Shown in pieces: positions 45,738 through 55,634 of a stretch of DNA of 64,000 nucleotides (within the stretch, counting starts at the first letter, position 1; each line of letters opens with the position of its first letter). The notes beneath the pieces were generated by a model that saw nothing but the letters and a program-made list of their open reading frames with translations, was not told where the DNA came from and did not search any database. This stretch comes from Dehalococcoidia bacterium. Lineage in GTDB: Bacteria; Chloroflexota; Dehalococcoidia; Lucifugimonadales; Lucifugimonadaceae. The translations under genes were made by a program, and so were the position numbers. The stretch lies in assembly GCA_022824185.1 (NCBI GenBank), contig JAJEAU010000015.1, positions 1 to 64,000 on the forward strand, written 5' to 3'.

Positions 45738-48700
45738 CTAGCTCGTAAAACGGTACTGCTGCTGGCCTTCGTCGGGCACGTAGGGCGGTGTCATGCCGAA
45801 CAGGGACATTACTCGGTGTTTCAGCATCGCCCTGGAAAGGCTTCGCCATGCATAGCCCAAGTTGGGATCAGACTGGGTCGAATCCGGGGGTTCTTCAGAA
45901 TCTTCGACGGGTTGCGTTTCGGATTCGTTGGCGGAGTCGGGTTGTGATGGCGCGGATTCTTTTGAAACGTTTGGGGGTGTCCCATAGATGGTTTTTTCAA
46001 ACGCGTTGATGATTGTTCGGGCGTCAGCGTATCGTCCTGTCATGTCGCCGATTTGGTTGGTGAATTCTCGTGCCGATTCGTGGGACGGCCGCCTGTAGCC
46101 GAGGACCGTTGCGACGCGAAGGAACTGAGTGTAGGCGCGGACGGCTTGCGGTTGGCCGCGGAGGTTCCAACGCCATGCTCCGATGGCGAGGAGGACTAGG
46201 ACTATTGCCGACGCAACGGATACTGTGGGGATTACAGGGATGTCAATGAAGGAGTCTTCGTCTTGTCTGGCTGCCAACGCCGCGGCGCGGAACTGGGCCT
46301 CCATCATGGCGATTTCGTCCAAGTCTTCCAAGTATTCGAGGTAGTCAGGGTCGAATTCTGCCGATGAGGGCAGTTCGGGAGGGAATTCTGATGTCGGCGA
46401 CGTGGGGACGACGACGTTGCGAGGGACGGCAGGTCTGTTGGGTGTAACTTCGATGTCGATCCAGCCGTATGGCGGGGCGTAGATCTGGGTCCAACCGTGA
46501 CGGTTTCGATCACGGATGAGGAACTGCCCCTGGTCGGGGACGTATTCTCCAGCGCTCCACCCGGCGATCATGCGAGCGGGGACTCCGACGGTGCGGAGCA
46601 TGACGGTTGCGGCGGATCCGAAATACTGGCTGTAGCCCTTGCGTTTGGAGGCGTCGCAAGTGGGGAATTCGCCGGGGCACGGCTCGTTGACGGTCTTGAA
46701 TAGGAAGTAGTGGACGCCGTCGTCGCGTGGTCCGGGCCCCTCGATCTCGAGGGAGTAGATTTGATCCTGGAGCCATCGCTTGATGGCCATAGTTTTTTCC
46801 CAAGGGGTCACGGCGTTGGCGTTTTCGACGATCTGCTGCGAGATTGTGCGGACCTCTTGAGGGAGTTCTTCGGGCAGCTGGAGGTAGCGGTCAGCGATCC
46901 ACTCGGGGTAGTTATCGGTGGTGTTGGCTAGTTCGGAGACTTCGGCGGTGGAGATGAAGGTCGTTACGGTGTACCGCTGGTTTGGTTCAAGGACTTCATC
47001 GAAGTTGACGGTGTTCTGTTCGGTAGGGCCGCGGCGGACTAGGCGCATGAGATTCGCGTTGGTGCCGTCGGGCTCGGAGAAGATCCGGTAGCTGAAGGTT
47101 GTCCAGTCGATACCAGATCGTCGAAGATCCATCTTCTCGATGTCTTCAGCGGTCATGTGGAAACGCGTGGTGTCCGGTCGATCAGTCGATCCCAAGGGGT
47201 CGAGATCGGTGATCGCCAAAGACTGCAGATCCTCACGGGAGATTATCAGTTCAAATCTTCTGGGGCCTGCGCCGTCGTTCAACGTGGAAGCAAGGCGAAG
47301 GATCTGAGTCGAGACGCGGATTCCGACCGTGTCTGTCGTGTTTTCCACACCGTTCATCATTTCGTCGAGTGCTTCGTCGGAGATGGCGAAAGTGATGTCG
47401 ACTAAATCGCCGGCGGTGTTTAGGTGGATATCTTCGAGCGAGCTTGCTGTGATCGTGAAGGTCACCTGTTCTTCGATGTTGTAGATCGGATCGACGTTCG
47501 ACTGCATCTGTCGAATGACGGAGTTGACCTCGTCGAAAGTCATCGCCGGTTGTGTGTTCAGTGTGAAGGGAGATCTTTCGGCAGCGGTTGCTGGCGGGTT
47601 ATAGGTGGGGGAATCGGTGGCCAACTTCATCAGGCGCTCTCTGAGAAGGAAGGCGAAATCGCGGAGGTCTTCGGGCAGTTCGGCAAGTTGCGCAGGGCTT
47701 CCGGCGAGCGGGACTTCCCACGTGAGTGGTTCGAGGATCTCGACGTCGGCGGCGTAATCGACGGCGTACACGGCGCCGGCCGGAATCACTCGGTCAGTTC
47801 TGCCCAAGGGCTCAACCGCGATGTCGAGGCGGATTCGTTCGTCGATGTCGTTTTCTGAAGGATCGACGAGGAGTTTGGTGCCGCCGCTGGCGGAAAGGGC
47901 TACGCTCGGTGCAGTTATCCAGCCTTGTGAGGTGTAGGTCTGGTATACGCGGGCTGGGTGAAGTTTGGCGTATCTGGTTCGGACCCACATGATGGGGTCG
48001 TCCGTAAGTTCGATCCCGCCTTGGAACGGCAGCACTGCATTGGGGGAGTACAGAAGGTCGTCATCGCCGCTCGGGACACCGGCGAGGAGGCGTTCGGCTA
48101 CGTCTCGGAACTGGGTGAAGGGATCGAGGAAGATCGTGTTCCATCGGACGCTGAGGGCGTCGGAGCGTGGGATGACCATCGGGGCCATCGCGGCAACGAT
48201 CATAACCACGAAACCGAGTATGAGCCCGTCACGGGCCGCGATCCATCGAGCTTCGCTGGGGAACCTGAGGCCGGATCTCCGCCACTGGTTGATACGACCG
48301 ACTGCCACAAGGTGGGAAAAAAGGGCAACGGCCGCGAGCATGAAGAGGTAAAAGGTCTGCTCGTGAAGTCCGATGCGGTGACTGAGGTTGGTGAGAAGCG
48401 CGGTGCCGAGCGCGGCCGCAGGGACCCACGGGCTGTTGAACCGGAATGTGAGATCGGTTACCACGTATGACAAAAGCCAAGTAGCGGTCATCATGATCAT
48501 GGCGAATGGGATCTGGTCGCCGCTGACTCCACCGTCTCTAGCGATTTCGACCCAGATGCCAAAGCGGTCAAATGCGTCGTAGGAGCGTGCGAAGGGGTTT
48601 GTGCCTTCGGCGTTAAGCGAGCTTTGCCAGAAGACGATGACGATTCCGGCGATGAGGAACACCGCGAAGTTGATAGGGATCGACCATTTGCCCAGGATGC

Positions 48701-48980
48701 TGCCAGAAGAGAATTGCACGCGGTTCATGAAGAATGCGATCGCTGCGGCCATGATCGCGGTCGGAACGATGTTCGGCAGATCACCCCAGTTTGCGAGTTG
48801 GATGGACCAGCCAACCATGGCGAGCATCCAAGTTAGGAGGCCAAGGGCTATCCAATCGTTGATAGGGATGTCGACGATCAACAGGCGCCGCAACAATCGG
48901 CGGCGGATGACGCGCCGAGAACGGGCCGACCTTGATGAGCGACCGAAGACGTTTCCGAGTTGTGCAGTTGCGGTAGTCAC
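45738..48980 (-). CDS. Transglutaminase-like membrane protein (TgpA type), catalytic Cys replaced
   Basis: 1080 residues. Several N-terminal transmembrane helices (about 41-120, 155-230, 250-272), a long extracytoplasmic part, a transglutaminase core at about 720-850, then one helix near 925-945 and a cytoplasmic DUF4129-like tail. In the core the expected nucleophile position (GYCxYF) reads GYSQYF, so Ser784 (AGC codon) stands where Cys would be. His828 (RNRHGWTQIY) and Asp842 (WIDIEVTP) are present. Two cysteines occur just before (PCPGEFPTC). Partner of DUF58 and MoxR genes in a common conserved operon; its start overlaps the DUF58 stop by 4 bp. Confidence 0.85.
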   Translation of the reverse strand: MTTATAQLGNVFGRSSRSARSRRVIRRRLLRRLLIVDIPINDWIALGLLTWMLAMVGWSIQLANWGDLPNIVPTAIMAAAIAFFMNRVQFSSGSILGKWSIPINFAVFLIAGIVIVFWQSSLNAEGTNPFARSYDAFDRFGIWVEIARDGGVSGDQIPFAMIMMTATWLLSYVVTDLTFRFNSPWVPAAALGTALLTNLSHRIGLHEQTFYLFMLAAVALFSHLVAVGRINQWRRSGLRFPSEARWIAARDGLILGFVVMIVAAMAPMVIPRSDALSVRWNTIFLDPFTQFRDVAERLLAGVPSGDDDLLYSPNAVLPFQGGIELTDDPIMWVRTRYAKLHPARVYQTYTSQGWITAPSVALSASGGTKLLVDPSENDIDERIRLDIAVEPLGRTDRVIPAGAVYAVDYAADVEILEPLTWEVPLAGSPAQLAELPEDLRDFAFLLRERLMKLATDSPTYNPPATAAERSPFTLNTQPAMTFDEVNSVIRQMQSNVDPIYNIEEQVTFTITASSLEDIHLNTAGDLVDITFAISDEALDEMMNGVENTTDTVGIRVSTQILRLASTLNDGAGPRRFELIISREDLQSLAITDLDPLGSTDRPDTTRFHMTAEDIEKMDLRRSGIDWTTFSYRIFSEPDGTNANLMRLVRRGPTEQNTVNFDEVLEPNQRYTVTTFISTAEVSELANTTDNYPEWIADRYLQLPEELPQEVRTISQQIVENANAVTPWEKTMAIKRWLQDQIYSLEIEGPGPRDDGVHYFLFKTVNEPCPGEFPTCDASKRKGYSQYFGSAATVMLRTVGVPARMIAGWSAGEYVPDQGQFLIRDRNRHGWTQIYAPPYGWIDIEVTPNRPAVPRNVVVPTSPTSEFPPELPSSAEFDPDYLEYLEDLDEIAMMEAQFRAAALAARQDEDSFIDIPVIPTVSVASAIVLVLLAIGAWRWNLRGQPQAVRAYTQFLRVATVLGYRRPSHESAREFTNQIGDMTGRYADARTIINAFEKTIYGTPPNVSKESAPSQPDSANESETQPVEDSEEPPDSTQSDPNLGYAWRSLSRAMLKHRVMSLFGMTPPYVPDEGQQQYRFTS

Positions 48981-50356
48981 GCGTCGTTAGTGGCGACTGA
49001 CGGTTCGAGGCCGTCGGTTTGCGGGATGTTGCCGGAATAAAGAGCGGAGATACGGGCGGCTGCGGCATCGGCGTCGGCAGTGGTGCTAAGGGCGTCGGTG
49101 ACGTCGTCGCCGTTGTGGATGCGGTACGTGGTGATGCCAGCCATCGAGAGACGATGGAACGCGGAAGCGTTGGATTCACTGCCGAAGGATTCGCGGTCTA
49201 GAACGATACAGATTACTTGTATACCGCGTCGCCTGAGGACGCCGAGCGCATCGATCCAATTGCCTTCGTCAGCAGCGGTGATGACAACGACCGTGGAACT
49301 CACGAAGAGTTCGCGGTCGAGCACGGCTAGAGCCTCCAAGACGGGTACATTCCCGGTGGGTTTGGATGCAGCGATGTGTCGGAGAATGTTCTCGCGGTGG
49401 GATGCGGTGTGGTCGGGCATCGCGAGGAGAGAGTTGCTTCCGTGGGCGATGTATCCGACATCGGTAAAGGCACGGGTGTATTTGTCGATGATCGAGGCAG
49501 CGATCGTTGCGCCGTATTCGTCCGTGGAGTCCTCTCCTTCGCCGGCTTGGGCGTCAACGTGTTGATCGAAGATGACCCACATTTCCCCTGCGGAGCCCTG
49601 GTCGAACTGCTTGACCATAAGATCGCCGGTTCTCGCTGTGGTTAGCCAGTGGATACGACCGATGGGGTCGCCGTCGGCGTATTCTCTGACTGATGCGACG
49701 TCGGTGGACAGGACATTCATCCGCTGGCGTCTGGAGTTGCCGTCGGCGAGAAGAACTCGGGAGATGGCTATGTTGGGGATTGGCAGGACGCGCGGGTAAA
49801 CGAGGACCTTGTCAACGCCTTCAAACTCGATGTCGCGCGGGAAGAGGTTGAAGGGATCGGAGGCCCGGATGACGAGGGGTCCGAGATCGTACTCGCCGCG
49901 TTGGGTGAGTTGTGCTTCCATGTCAACCCGTTTGAAGGTGACCATGAGGCCGAAGCTAGTGACTTCGCGGAACTCGACGTTTGGGAGGGTTGTCTTGTCC
50001 TCGACTTCGACCCATGCTTTGGGCGCACCGTTTGAGTTTTGAATGACGATGCGTTCGGTCAGAGTGTCGCCGACGGAGAATGGACCGGTTGGTCGGTTGA
50101 CGCTGGCTCGCATGTTCACAGCTCCCACGCGTGACCATACCCAAGAGACGGCGATGAGGATGAAAAGCAGATACGCCAGACGCATCGAGAGGTCGAAACC
50201 GGTGGCGAAGGTGTTGACGAGCTTGACGCCGATCACGAAGATGATGGCGAGGAGCATCCGGTGACGAACGGCGTTGCTCCAGATCGTGCTCAGGAGACTT
50301 CGACCTTCGATGTTGGTGGCGATTCCTCGCCCGATCTTTGGGAGTGTTCCTTGCAC
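48977..50356 (-). CDS. DUF58 domain protein
   Basis: 459 residues. Two membrane helices near residues 35-75, a beta-rich segment, then the DUF58 signature SVREYADGDPIGRIHWLTTAR and GDLMVKQFDQGSAGEMWVIFD, followed by a von Willebrand A-like fold. Usually encoded between a MoxR ATPase and a transglutaminase, as here. Probable role in assembly or control of a membrane or cell-envelope complex. Gap of 23 bp to the MoxR gene. Confidence 0.88.
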   Translation of the reverse strand: MQGTLPKIGRGIATNIEGRSLLSTIWSNAVRHRMLLAIIFVIGVKLVNTFATGFDLSMRLAYLLFILIAVSWVWSRVGAVNMRASVNRPTGPFSVGDTLTERIVIQNSNGAPKAWVEVEDKTTLPNVEFREVTSFGLMVTFKRVDMEAQLTQRGEYDLGPLVIRASDPFNLFPRDIEFEGVDKVLVYPRVLPIPNIAISRVLLADGNSRRQRMNVLSTDVASVREYADGDPIGRIHWLTTARTGDLMVKQFDQGSAGEMWVIFDQHVDAQAGEGEDSTDEYGATIAASIIDKYTRAFTDVGYIAHGSNSLLAMPDHTASHRENILRHIAASKPTGNVPVLEALAVLDRELFVSSTVVVITAADEGNWIDALGVLRRRGIQVICIVLDRESFGSESNASAFHRLSMAGITTYRIHNGDDVTDALSTTADADAAAARISALYSGNIPQTDGLEPSVATNDA

Positions 50357-50379
50357 GTGTTTCTCGGGATTTGGTGTAG

Positions 50380-51378
50380 TTAAGCGGTCGCGTCCGCCGC
50401 TACCCTACCGCCGGCGGCGCCCGGCACGGGCACCTGTTCGAGGGCTTCGGCGACGATGGCGCTCTGGTTGACGCCCCTCATGCGGGCGGAGGGTGAGAGG
50501 AGAACGCGGTGGGCCATAACCGGCACGGCGATAGCTTTGACGTCGTCGGGGATTACGTAATCTCGGTTTTGGAGCATGGCGAAGGCTTTGGCGCCTTTCA
50601 TAAGATTGATGCTTGCGCGTGGCGAGACTCCGAGGGTGGTGTCGGGGTGGCTGCGTGTCGCGTTCGAAATTTCGACGATGTACTCTTTGACGAGTTCGTC
50701 GATGTAGATCGAGTCGGAGTACTGCTGAAGTGCGATGATGTCCGATGGGTTTGTGCTCGATTGCAGCAGGTCGATGGGGTCGGTTGCCTCTCGCCCATCC
50801 ATAATCGAGACCTCTTCGCGCGGTTCGGGATAACCGAGAGAGATGCGCATGAAGAAGCGGTCTAGTTGGGCCTCGGGGAGCGGGAAGGTTCCTTCGTACT
50901 CGATGGGGTTCTGAGTGGCGATGACCATGAAGGGGCTCGGTAGAGCGTGCGTGATGCCATCCACCGTTACCTGTTGCTCGCCCATTGCTTCGAGGAGGGC
51001 GGACTGGGTTTTGGGGGTTGCACGGTTGATTTCGTCGGCCAGGACGATCTGAGCCATTACTGGTCCGGGGCGATATTCGAACTGTCCGATCTGCTGGTTG
51101 TAGACAGATGCACCGGTGACGTCGCTCGGAAGGAGATCGGGGGTAAATTGAACGCGCTTGAAGTCGCAACCGGTAGTGATGGCGATGGAACGCGCTAGCA
51201 TCGTCTTCCCAACGCCAGGGACATCCTCCACGAGGATGTGTCCCTTGCTGAACAGTGCCACGAGGGCGAGACGGACGGCGGGGTCTTTACCGATAATCAC
51301 GCGGCCGACGTTTCCGACGATTCGGTCGATGGTATCGGCGTGTTCGTGGGTTACCGATGGCTCGGCTGTGGTAGTCAA
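50380..51378 (-). CDS. MoxR-family AAA+ ATPase
   Basis: 332 residues. Walker A DVPGVGKTMLARSIA, Walker B VLADEINRATPKTQSALLEAMGE, sensor region PFMVIATQNPIEYEGTFPLPEAQLDRF, and the C-terminal lid DTTLGVSPRASINLMKGAKA. MoxR ATPases act as chaperones or remodellers for metal insertion or complex assembly, commonly paired with DUF58 (von Willebrand A-like) proteins. First gene of the MoxR-DUF58-transglutaminase operon. Confidence 0.92.
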   Translation of the reverse strand: MTTTAEPSVTHEHADTIDRIVGNVGRVIIGKDPAVRLALVALFSKGHILVEDVPGVGKTMLARSIAITTGCDFKRVQFTPDLLPSDVTGASVYNQQIGQFEYRPGPVMAQIVLADEINRATPKTQSALLEAMGEQQVTVDGITHALPSPFMVIATQNPIEYEGTFPLPEAQLDRFFMRISLGYPEPREEVSIMDGREATDPIDLLQSSTNPSDIIALQQYSDSIYIDELVKEYIVEISNATRSHPDTTLGVSPRASINLMKGAKAFAMLQNRDYVIPDDVKAIAVPVMAHRVLLSPSARMRGVNQSAIVAEALEQVPVPGAAGGRVAADATA

Positions 51379-51560
51379 GCGAAAATTCCTTTCGAGATCG
51401 GACCAGATGGAAGATGCCTAATGACTAGGCGGGTTCGATCTATTTGATGGTTCGACGGTTCGGGGTTCTAGGCAGCCGCTTCAACTGCGCCAAATATAGC
51501 ATCTAATCGTGCATAAACCTAATGTTTCGGTTCGGGCATCGACTAAACGGTCGGCGTTAC

Positions 51561-53012
51561 ATGGATAGACGGACGCACGACACCTCCAAGGATTACGAAC
51601 GAGGAGGCGACACGGTTTTGGGTAGCGCCGAATATGTGCGTCAGCTCCATGTTGGTGACAACTTGGGTGTGATGCGGCGGATGGAAACCGAGACGGTTGA
51701 TCTGGTGTATCTCGACCCGCCATTCAACTCCAATCAGAATTACCGGATCGTGTTCAGAGGTCCGGCGGAATTGAAATCGAGGGCATACCTGCCAGCGTTT
51801 GAGGATGTCTGGTCATGGGATGACGAATCCGAAGATTCGTTTCGTGAATTGACGCTTGAGTGGCACGGCGAGCCGGTCGGCGTGGCGATTTCGGGGCTGT
51901 TGACCGTGGTTGGGAGAGATCGGATGATGGCCTACCTAGTTAATATGACGCTTCGTCTCATCGAGATTCGAAGACTGTTAAAGCCCACGGGCAGCGTGTA
52001 CCTACACTGCGATCCGACGGCCAGTCACTATTTGAAGGTTTTGATGGACGCGGTTTTCGGTCGGGAGAATTTCCGGAATGAGATCGTTTGGTGTTATCGA
52101 GGAGGTGGGGTCCCACGACGAGATTTTGCTCGTAAGCATGACCTGATACTGCGATTCAGCAAAAGCGATGAGTATGTGTTCAATCCCCAGTACACCCAGT
52201 ATTCGCAGGCATCGATGGAGTTGGTGACGCGTCGCGGTGGCGTGAGCGTCGATGGATTGGAGAGGGACCTCGAGCGTGGGGCGCACATGACAGACTGGTG
52301 GTCGGACATCAACTCGCTACAGACCTGGTCACCGGAAAGGACCGGGTATCCGACCCAGAAACCGGTCCGGTTGCTGGAGCGGATCATTCGATCGTCAAGT
52401 AATGAGGGTGATTTGGTGTTGGATCCGTTCTGCGGATGCGGGACTACATTGGTAGCGGCGGAAAGACTCGGGCGTCAGTGGGCGGGCATCGATGTTGAGC
52501 CGATGTCGCTGAATGTGTTGCGAGCGAGATTTGAAGGGGAAGGGATTGGCAGCGGTTTCGATGTCGAGGGACTTCCTTCAGTTAAACCATTTGACAGGGA
52601 GGGTTGGGCAGCGATGGCGGTTTCAGAGCGGGAACAGTTTGAGAGAGCGGTGATCGGATTAATCCCTGGCTGCGTGCCGTGGCGGAATCGACAGAGCAAG
52701 AGTGGAGGGATGGAAGGGTTGATGAGATTGGCGGGCGATGCTGAAATCCCTAACCACGCGGTTATCAATGTGGTCGGCGGAGGCCCGTTAAGCGTCAAAG
52801 ACGTTCGCCGAATGATGCGGACCTTAGATTCAGAGACGGGAGACGAGGTTTTAATCGGAGTCTTGGCGTCTCCCTTCGATGTACCGGCCGAAGTCGTCGA
52901 AACCGCCATTGGCGCTGGCGAGGTCGTGATCGACGGTCGGTCATGCGGAGTCATCACCACACTCGGGGTGGATGAGGTGCTGGGCGCTGATTTTGGAATC
53001 GCTCGACGCTAG
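51561..53012 (+). CDS. Beta-class DNA methyltransferase (N4/N6) with extra C-terminal domain
   Basis: 483 residues from the ATG at 51561 (an upstream ATG at 51522 adds 13 residues). Motif IV DPPFNSNQNYR (Asp52) precedes motif I VLDPFCGCGTTLVAAERL, the order of beta-class enzymes, which methylate adenine N6 or cytosine N4. The target-recognition part lies between. The last 110 or so residues (VINVVGGGPLSVKDVRRMM ... GVITTLGVDEVLGADF) are not part of the methyltransferase core, and their function is unknown. No restriction gene adjoins, so it may be an orphan methylase. Its stop overlaps the convergent MgtE stop by 4 bp. Confidence 0.87.
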   Translation: MDRRTHDTSKDYERGGDTVLGSAEYVRQLHVGDNLGVMRRMETETVDLVYLDPPFNSNQNYRIVFRGPAELKSRAYLPAFEDVWSWDDESEDSFRELTLEWHGEPVGVAISGLLTVVGRDRMMAYLVNMTLRLIEIRRLLKPTGSVYLHCDPTASHYLKVLMDAVFGRENFRNEIVWCYRGGGVPRRDFARKHDLILRFSKSDEYVFNPQYTQYSQASMELVTRRGGVSVDGLERDLERGAHMTDWWSDINSLQTWSPERTGYPTQKPVRLLERIIRSSSNEGDLVLDPFCGCGTTLVAAERLGRQWAGIDVEPMSLNVLRARFEGEGIGSGFDVEGLPSVKPFDREGWAAMAVSEREQFERAVIGLIPGCVPWRNRQSKSGGMEGLMRLAGDAEIPNHAVINVVGGGPLSVKDVRRMMRTLDSETGDEVLIGVLASPFDVPAEVVETAIGAGEVVIDGRSCGVITTLGVDEVLGADFGIARR

Positions 53013-54424
53013 GCGATCAAGCTGATCGATGCCGTCGCTATCCCAAGGAAGAGCACAAAGCCGACGACGTCCGTCACGGTGGTAACGACGACCGCGGATG
53101 CGACCGCAGGGTCTTGTCCGATCCGACGCAGAAACAGCGGCACAGCGGCGCCAATGGTTCCGGCGATGATCATGTTGCCGAACATTGCAAGTCCAAGCAC
53201 CATACCTAGCCCGAAGTTCTGTTTCCAAATCACCGCGATGACGGCTACCAATGCACCGAGCCACAAACCGTGGAGAATGCCCAACATCGCTTCACGGATC
53301 AGGAGACGGTGAGCTTCGACGCCCACGAGCTCCCCGAGCGCTATGGCCCGGACAATGAGAGTTAAGGTCTGAGTGCCACCGATGCCGCCCTGTCCGGCGA
53401 CGACCGGAAGGAATGCGGCGAGGACGACGACTTGTGCCAAGGTCGACTCGAATAGTGCGACGGTGGCTGCGGCCAGAAAAGTAGTGCCGAGGTTTACGGT
53501 CAGCCAAGGCAGACGAGTGCGGATCGAATCTGATATCGGGCCGTCAACTGTCTCGCCGGCAACACTCGCGACCTGTTGCATCTGTCTGGTGTCGTGTTCG
53601 ACGACTGCACCTAAGAGGGCGTCAGTGAGGACGACGCCGATCAACTTTTCACCGTCGAGAACGGGAAGTTGGGTGAGGTTGTAGTGGCGTCGGAGGCGGG
53701 CGCATTCATCTACCGGCGTGTCGACGTCGACCGTGGCAACAATGGGTTCGGTGATTTCGGCGACCGGCGTATCGAGGTCGGCGAGCGCGAGGTCGACCAT
53801 GCTGATTTGCCCGAGAACGACGTGGTGTTCGTCGACTACGTAAAGATGGGTGAGGTCGTCTCTGATCTGATCTAGGGCCTTGAGTCGTTCCTTCACCGCC
53901 GACGCGTCGCCGTCGAATCTGACCGCAGGGAGATCCTCGACCATCAGGCGTCCGGCGGTGTCGGGATCTCGCGTTAGGACATTTTCTTCGTATCCTTCTT
54001 CTGCGCGCCTAGGGAGCACCGCACGTACGGCGTAGATCGGCAAGAAGGGGATGTGTCGCAGGGTCGTGAGCGCTTGTTGCGGGTGAACTTGGGCGAACAC
54101 GAAGGAGAGCATGTTCGCACCGATTCGAGTTCCGACACGTCCCGCCTCAAGCGGGTTCATGTGCCTCAAGACACCAGTCAGGGTTTCGGGCGACATGACG
54201 CGAACCATGGCGTCTCTGCTGTTGCGCGGCAATCCGGCGACGATGCTGCCGATGTCGGCCGGATGCAGACGCCGCATCAGCTCCCATGCCGAGTGTTCCT
54301 GACCAGTCTCGATAAGTCCGCGGACTTCATCGGCGATCTCCGAGGCTTCCTCGAGCGAGATTGCCCGGGCTTGCGGATCAATATCGTAGGCCAACGGATC
54401 GTTTTCGCGAGGCTCGGTTTCCAT
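53009..54424 (-). CDS. mgtE: Magnesium transporter MgtE
   Basis: 471 residues. N-terminal helical domain (about 30-150, LHPADIGSIVAGLPRNSRD), two CBS domains (about 150-270, SMVDLALADLDTP ... YNLTQLPVLDGEKLIGVVL), a connecting helix, then five transmembrane helices with the pore motif PVVAGQGGIGGTQTLTL and IALGELVG. Magnesium channel gated by intracellular magnesium. The leader at 54425-54631 was searched by eye for an M-box riboswitch and none was recognised. Confidence 0.92.
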   Translation of the reverse strand: METEPRENDPLAYDIDPQARAISLEEASEIADEVRGLIETGQEHSAWELMRRLHPADIGSIVAGLPRNSRDAMVRVMSPETLTGVLRHMNPLEAGRVGTRIGANMLSFVFAQVHPQQALTTLRHIPFLPIYAVRAVLPRRAEEGYEENVLTRDPDTAGRLMVEDLPAVRFDGDASAVKERLKALDQIRDDLTHLYVVDEHHVVLGQISMVDLALADLDTPVAEITEPIVATVDVDTPVDECARLRRHYNLTQLPVLDGEKLIGVVLTDALLGAVVEHDTRQMQQVASVAGETVDGPISDSIRTRLPWLTVNLGTTFLAAATVALFESTLAQVVVLAAFLPVVAGQGGIGGTQTLTLIVRAIALGELVGVEAHRLLIREAMLGILHGLWLGALVAVIAVIWKQNFGLGMVLGLAMFGNMIIAGTIGAAVPLFLRRIGQDPAVASAVVVTTVTDVVGFVLFLGIATASISLIA

Positions 54425-54631
54425 GCGATTGCTCCTAAACTGAGTTCGGCGGGTCAGATAGTAAGTTCCTACGACTTGGAGATGGTGGCATCCCCTGATC
54501 TCTTCGGAGGAAAGCGGTGCTTACCATCGTTGATTCACCACCGACTTGAATTGACGCGCTTGCGAAGTCGTCTGACCTAAGTAAAGGTGGTCAGAACCAT
54601 CCCGCGGTCGGTGTTAAGCGATATGTTACGC

Positions 54632-55576
54632 TCAGCGCGGAGCGGCTGAATCGCCGAGGAGTTCTTTCAAGAGCGCAGTGTGTTCTTCAGGTAGGGACGG
54701 GTTTTCGAACGCGGCAACGTTGTCTTCCAAGTGGGCGATGTTGGACGTGCCCGAGATGACGGTGGAGACGGCGGGGTGGTCGGCGGCGAATTTGTAGCCC
54801 GCGGAAATTACCGTTGGGGCGTCTTCGGTGATAAGCCAGTCGAAACCTTTGCGAATTTTCGGGTGATCGACATCAATTTCGCCTTCGGAGCGCCAGGTTT
54901 CCAGGAGTTCGTCGAGTTCGTGCTGTCTGGTGAGGGTGAAGCGGACGGGTGCCATGTTCAGGATGGCTACGCCGTGTTTTTGTGCGAGAGGAAAGGCTTC
55001 CTTTGCGGCCCATTGATTGAGGATGCCGTACTTGAACATGATCGAGTCCCAGAGGTCCGGATGCTCTTTCAGGGCGGCGACCGGTACGGTCAGTTTGGGG
55101 TCTTCGGTCATCATCTGCGAGAAGCCGATGAGCCGAGCTTTGCCCTCCTCTTTGAGCTTTAGGAGGGTGGGCGCGTATCTATCGGTAATGTCGTGGTAGG
55201 TGCCTGGAAGGATTCCGTGGATCTGCATTATGTCGATGACATCGGTGTTGAGCCGCTTGAGGCTCTGCTCTACCGAAGCCAATAGGGCGTCGGGATGCAG
55301 GAAATCGTCGCCACCGGTTTTCCAGCTCCACTTGGTGGCGACCAGGTAGGAATCTCGAGGGACGCCTTTGAGAGCCTGCCCTAGTTGTGGTTCGCTGTCA
55401 CCGTAGTTAGCGGCGGTGTCGAACAAGTTGATGCCGAGTTCCAGGGCTCGGGCAATGAGATCGCGGCGTTGAGAGGCGGTTAACCCGGCGGCTTTACCGA
55501 ACTGGCTCGGTCCGCCTCCGCCGTAGGAGACGATTGATACGGGGATACCGGATTTGCCGAGGGTGCGGTAGTGCAT
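54632..55576 (-). CDS. Aldo/keto reductase
   Basis: 314 residues. Catalytic tetrad visible: Asp53 and Tyr58 (LFDTAANYGDSE), Lys82 (LVATKWSW), His120 (DIMQIHG). NADPH-dependent carbonyl reductase of the D-threo-aldose or L-fucose dehydrogenase-like group; the sugar is not identifiable. Together with the alcohol dehydrogenase at 55635 (58-bp gap, same strand) it may form a two-gene unit. Substrate unknown. Confidence 0.88.
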   Translation of the reverse strand: MHYRTLGKSGIPVSIVSYGGGGPSQFGKAAGLTASQRRDLIARALELGINLFDTAANYGDSEPQLGQALKGVPRDSYLVATKWSWKTGGDDFLHPDALLASVEQSLKRLNTDVIDIMQIHGILPGTYHDITDRYAPTLLKLKEEGKARLIGFSQMMTEDPKLTVPVAALKEHPDLWDSIMFKYGILNQWAAKEAFPLAQKHGVAILNMAPVRFTLTRQHELDELLETWRSEGEIDVDHPKIRKGFDWLITEDAPTVISAGYKFAADHPAVSTVISGTSNIAHLEDNVAAFENPSLPEEHTALLKELLGDSAAPR

Positions 55577-55634
55577 GTTTTGTCGAACCGATGGTTCGCG
55601 GTCTGATGCGACGGAGAGATTTTGGTTGCGTCGC

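Noticed and set aside
54425-54631. M-box riboswitch upstream of mgtE
   Set aside because: No conserved M-box core was visible by eye; a covariance-model search would decide it.
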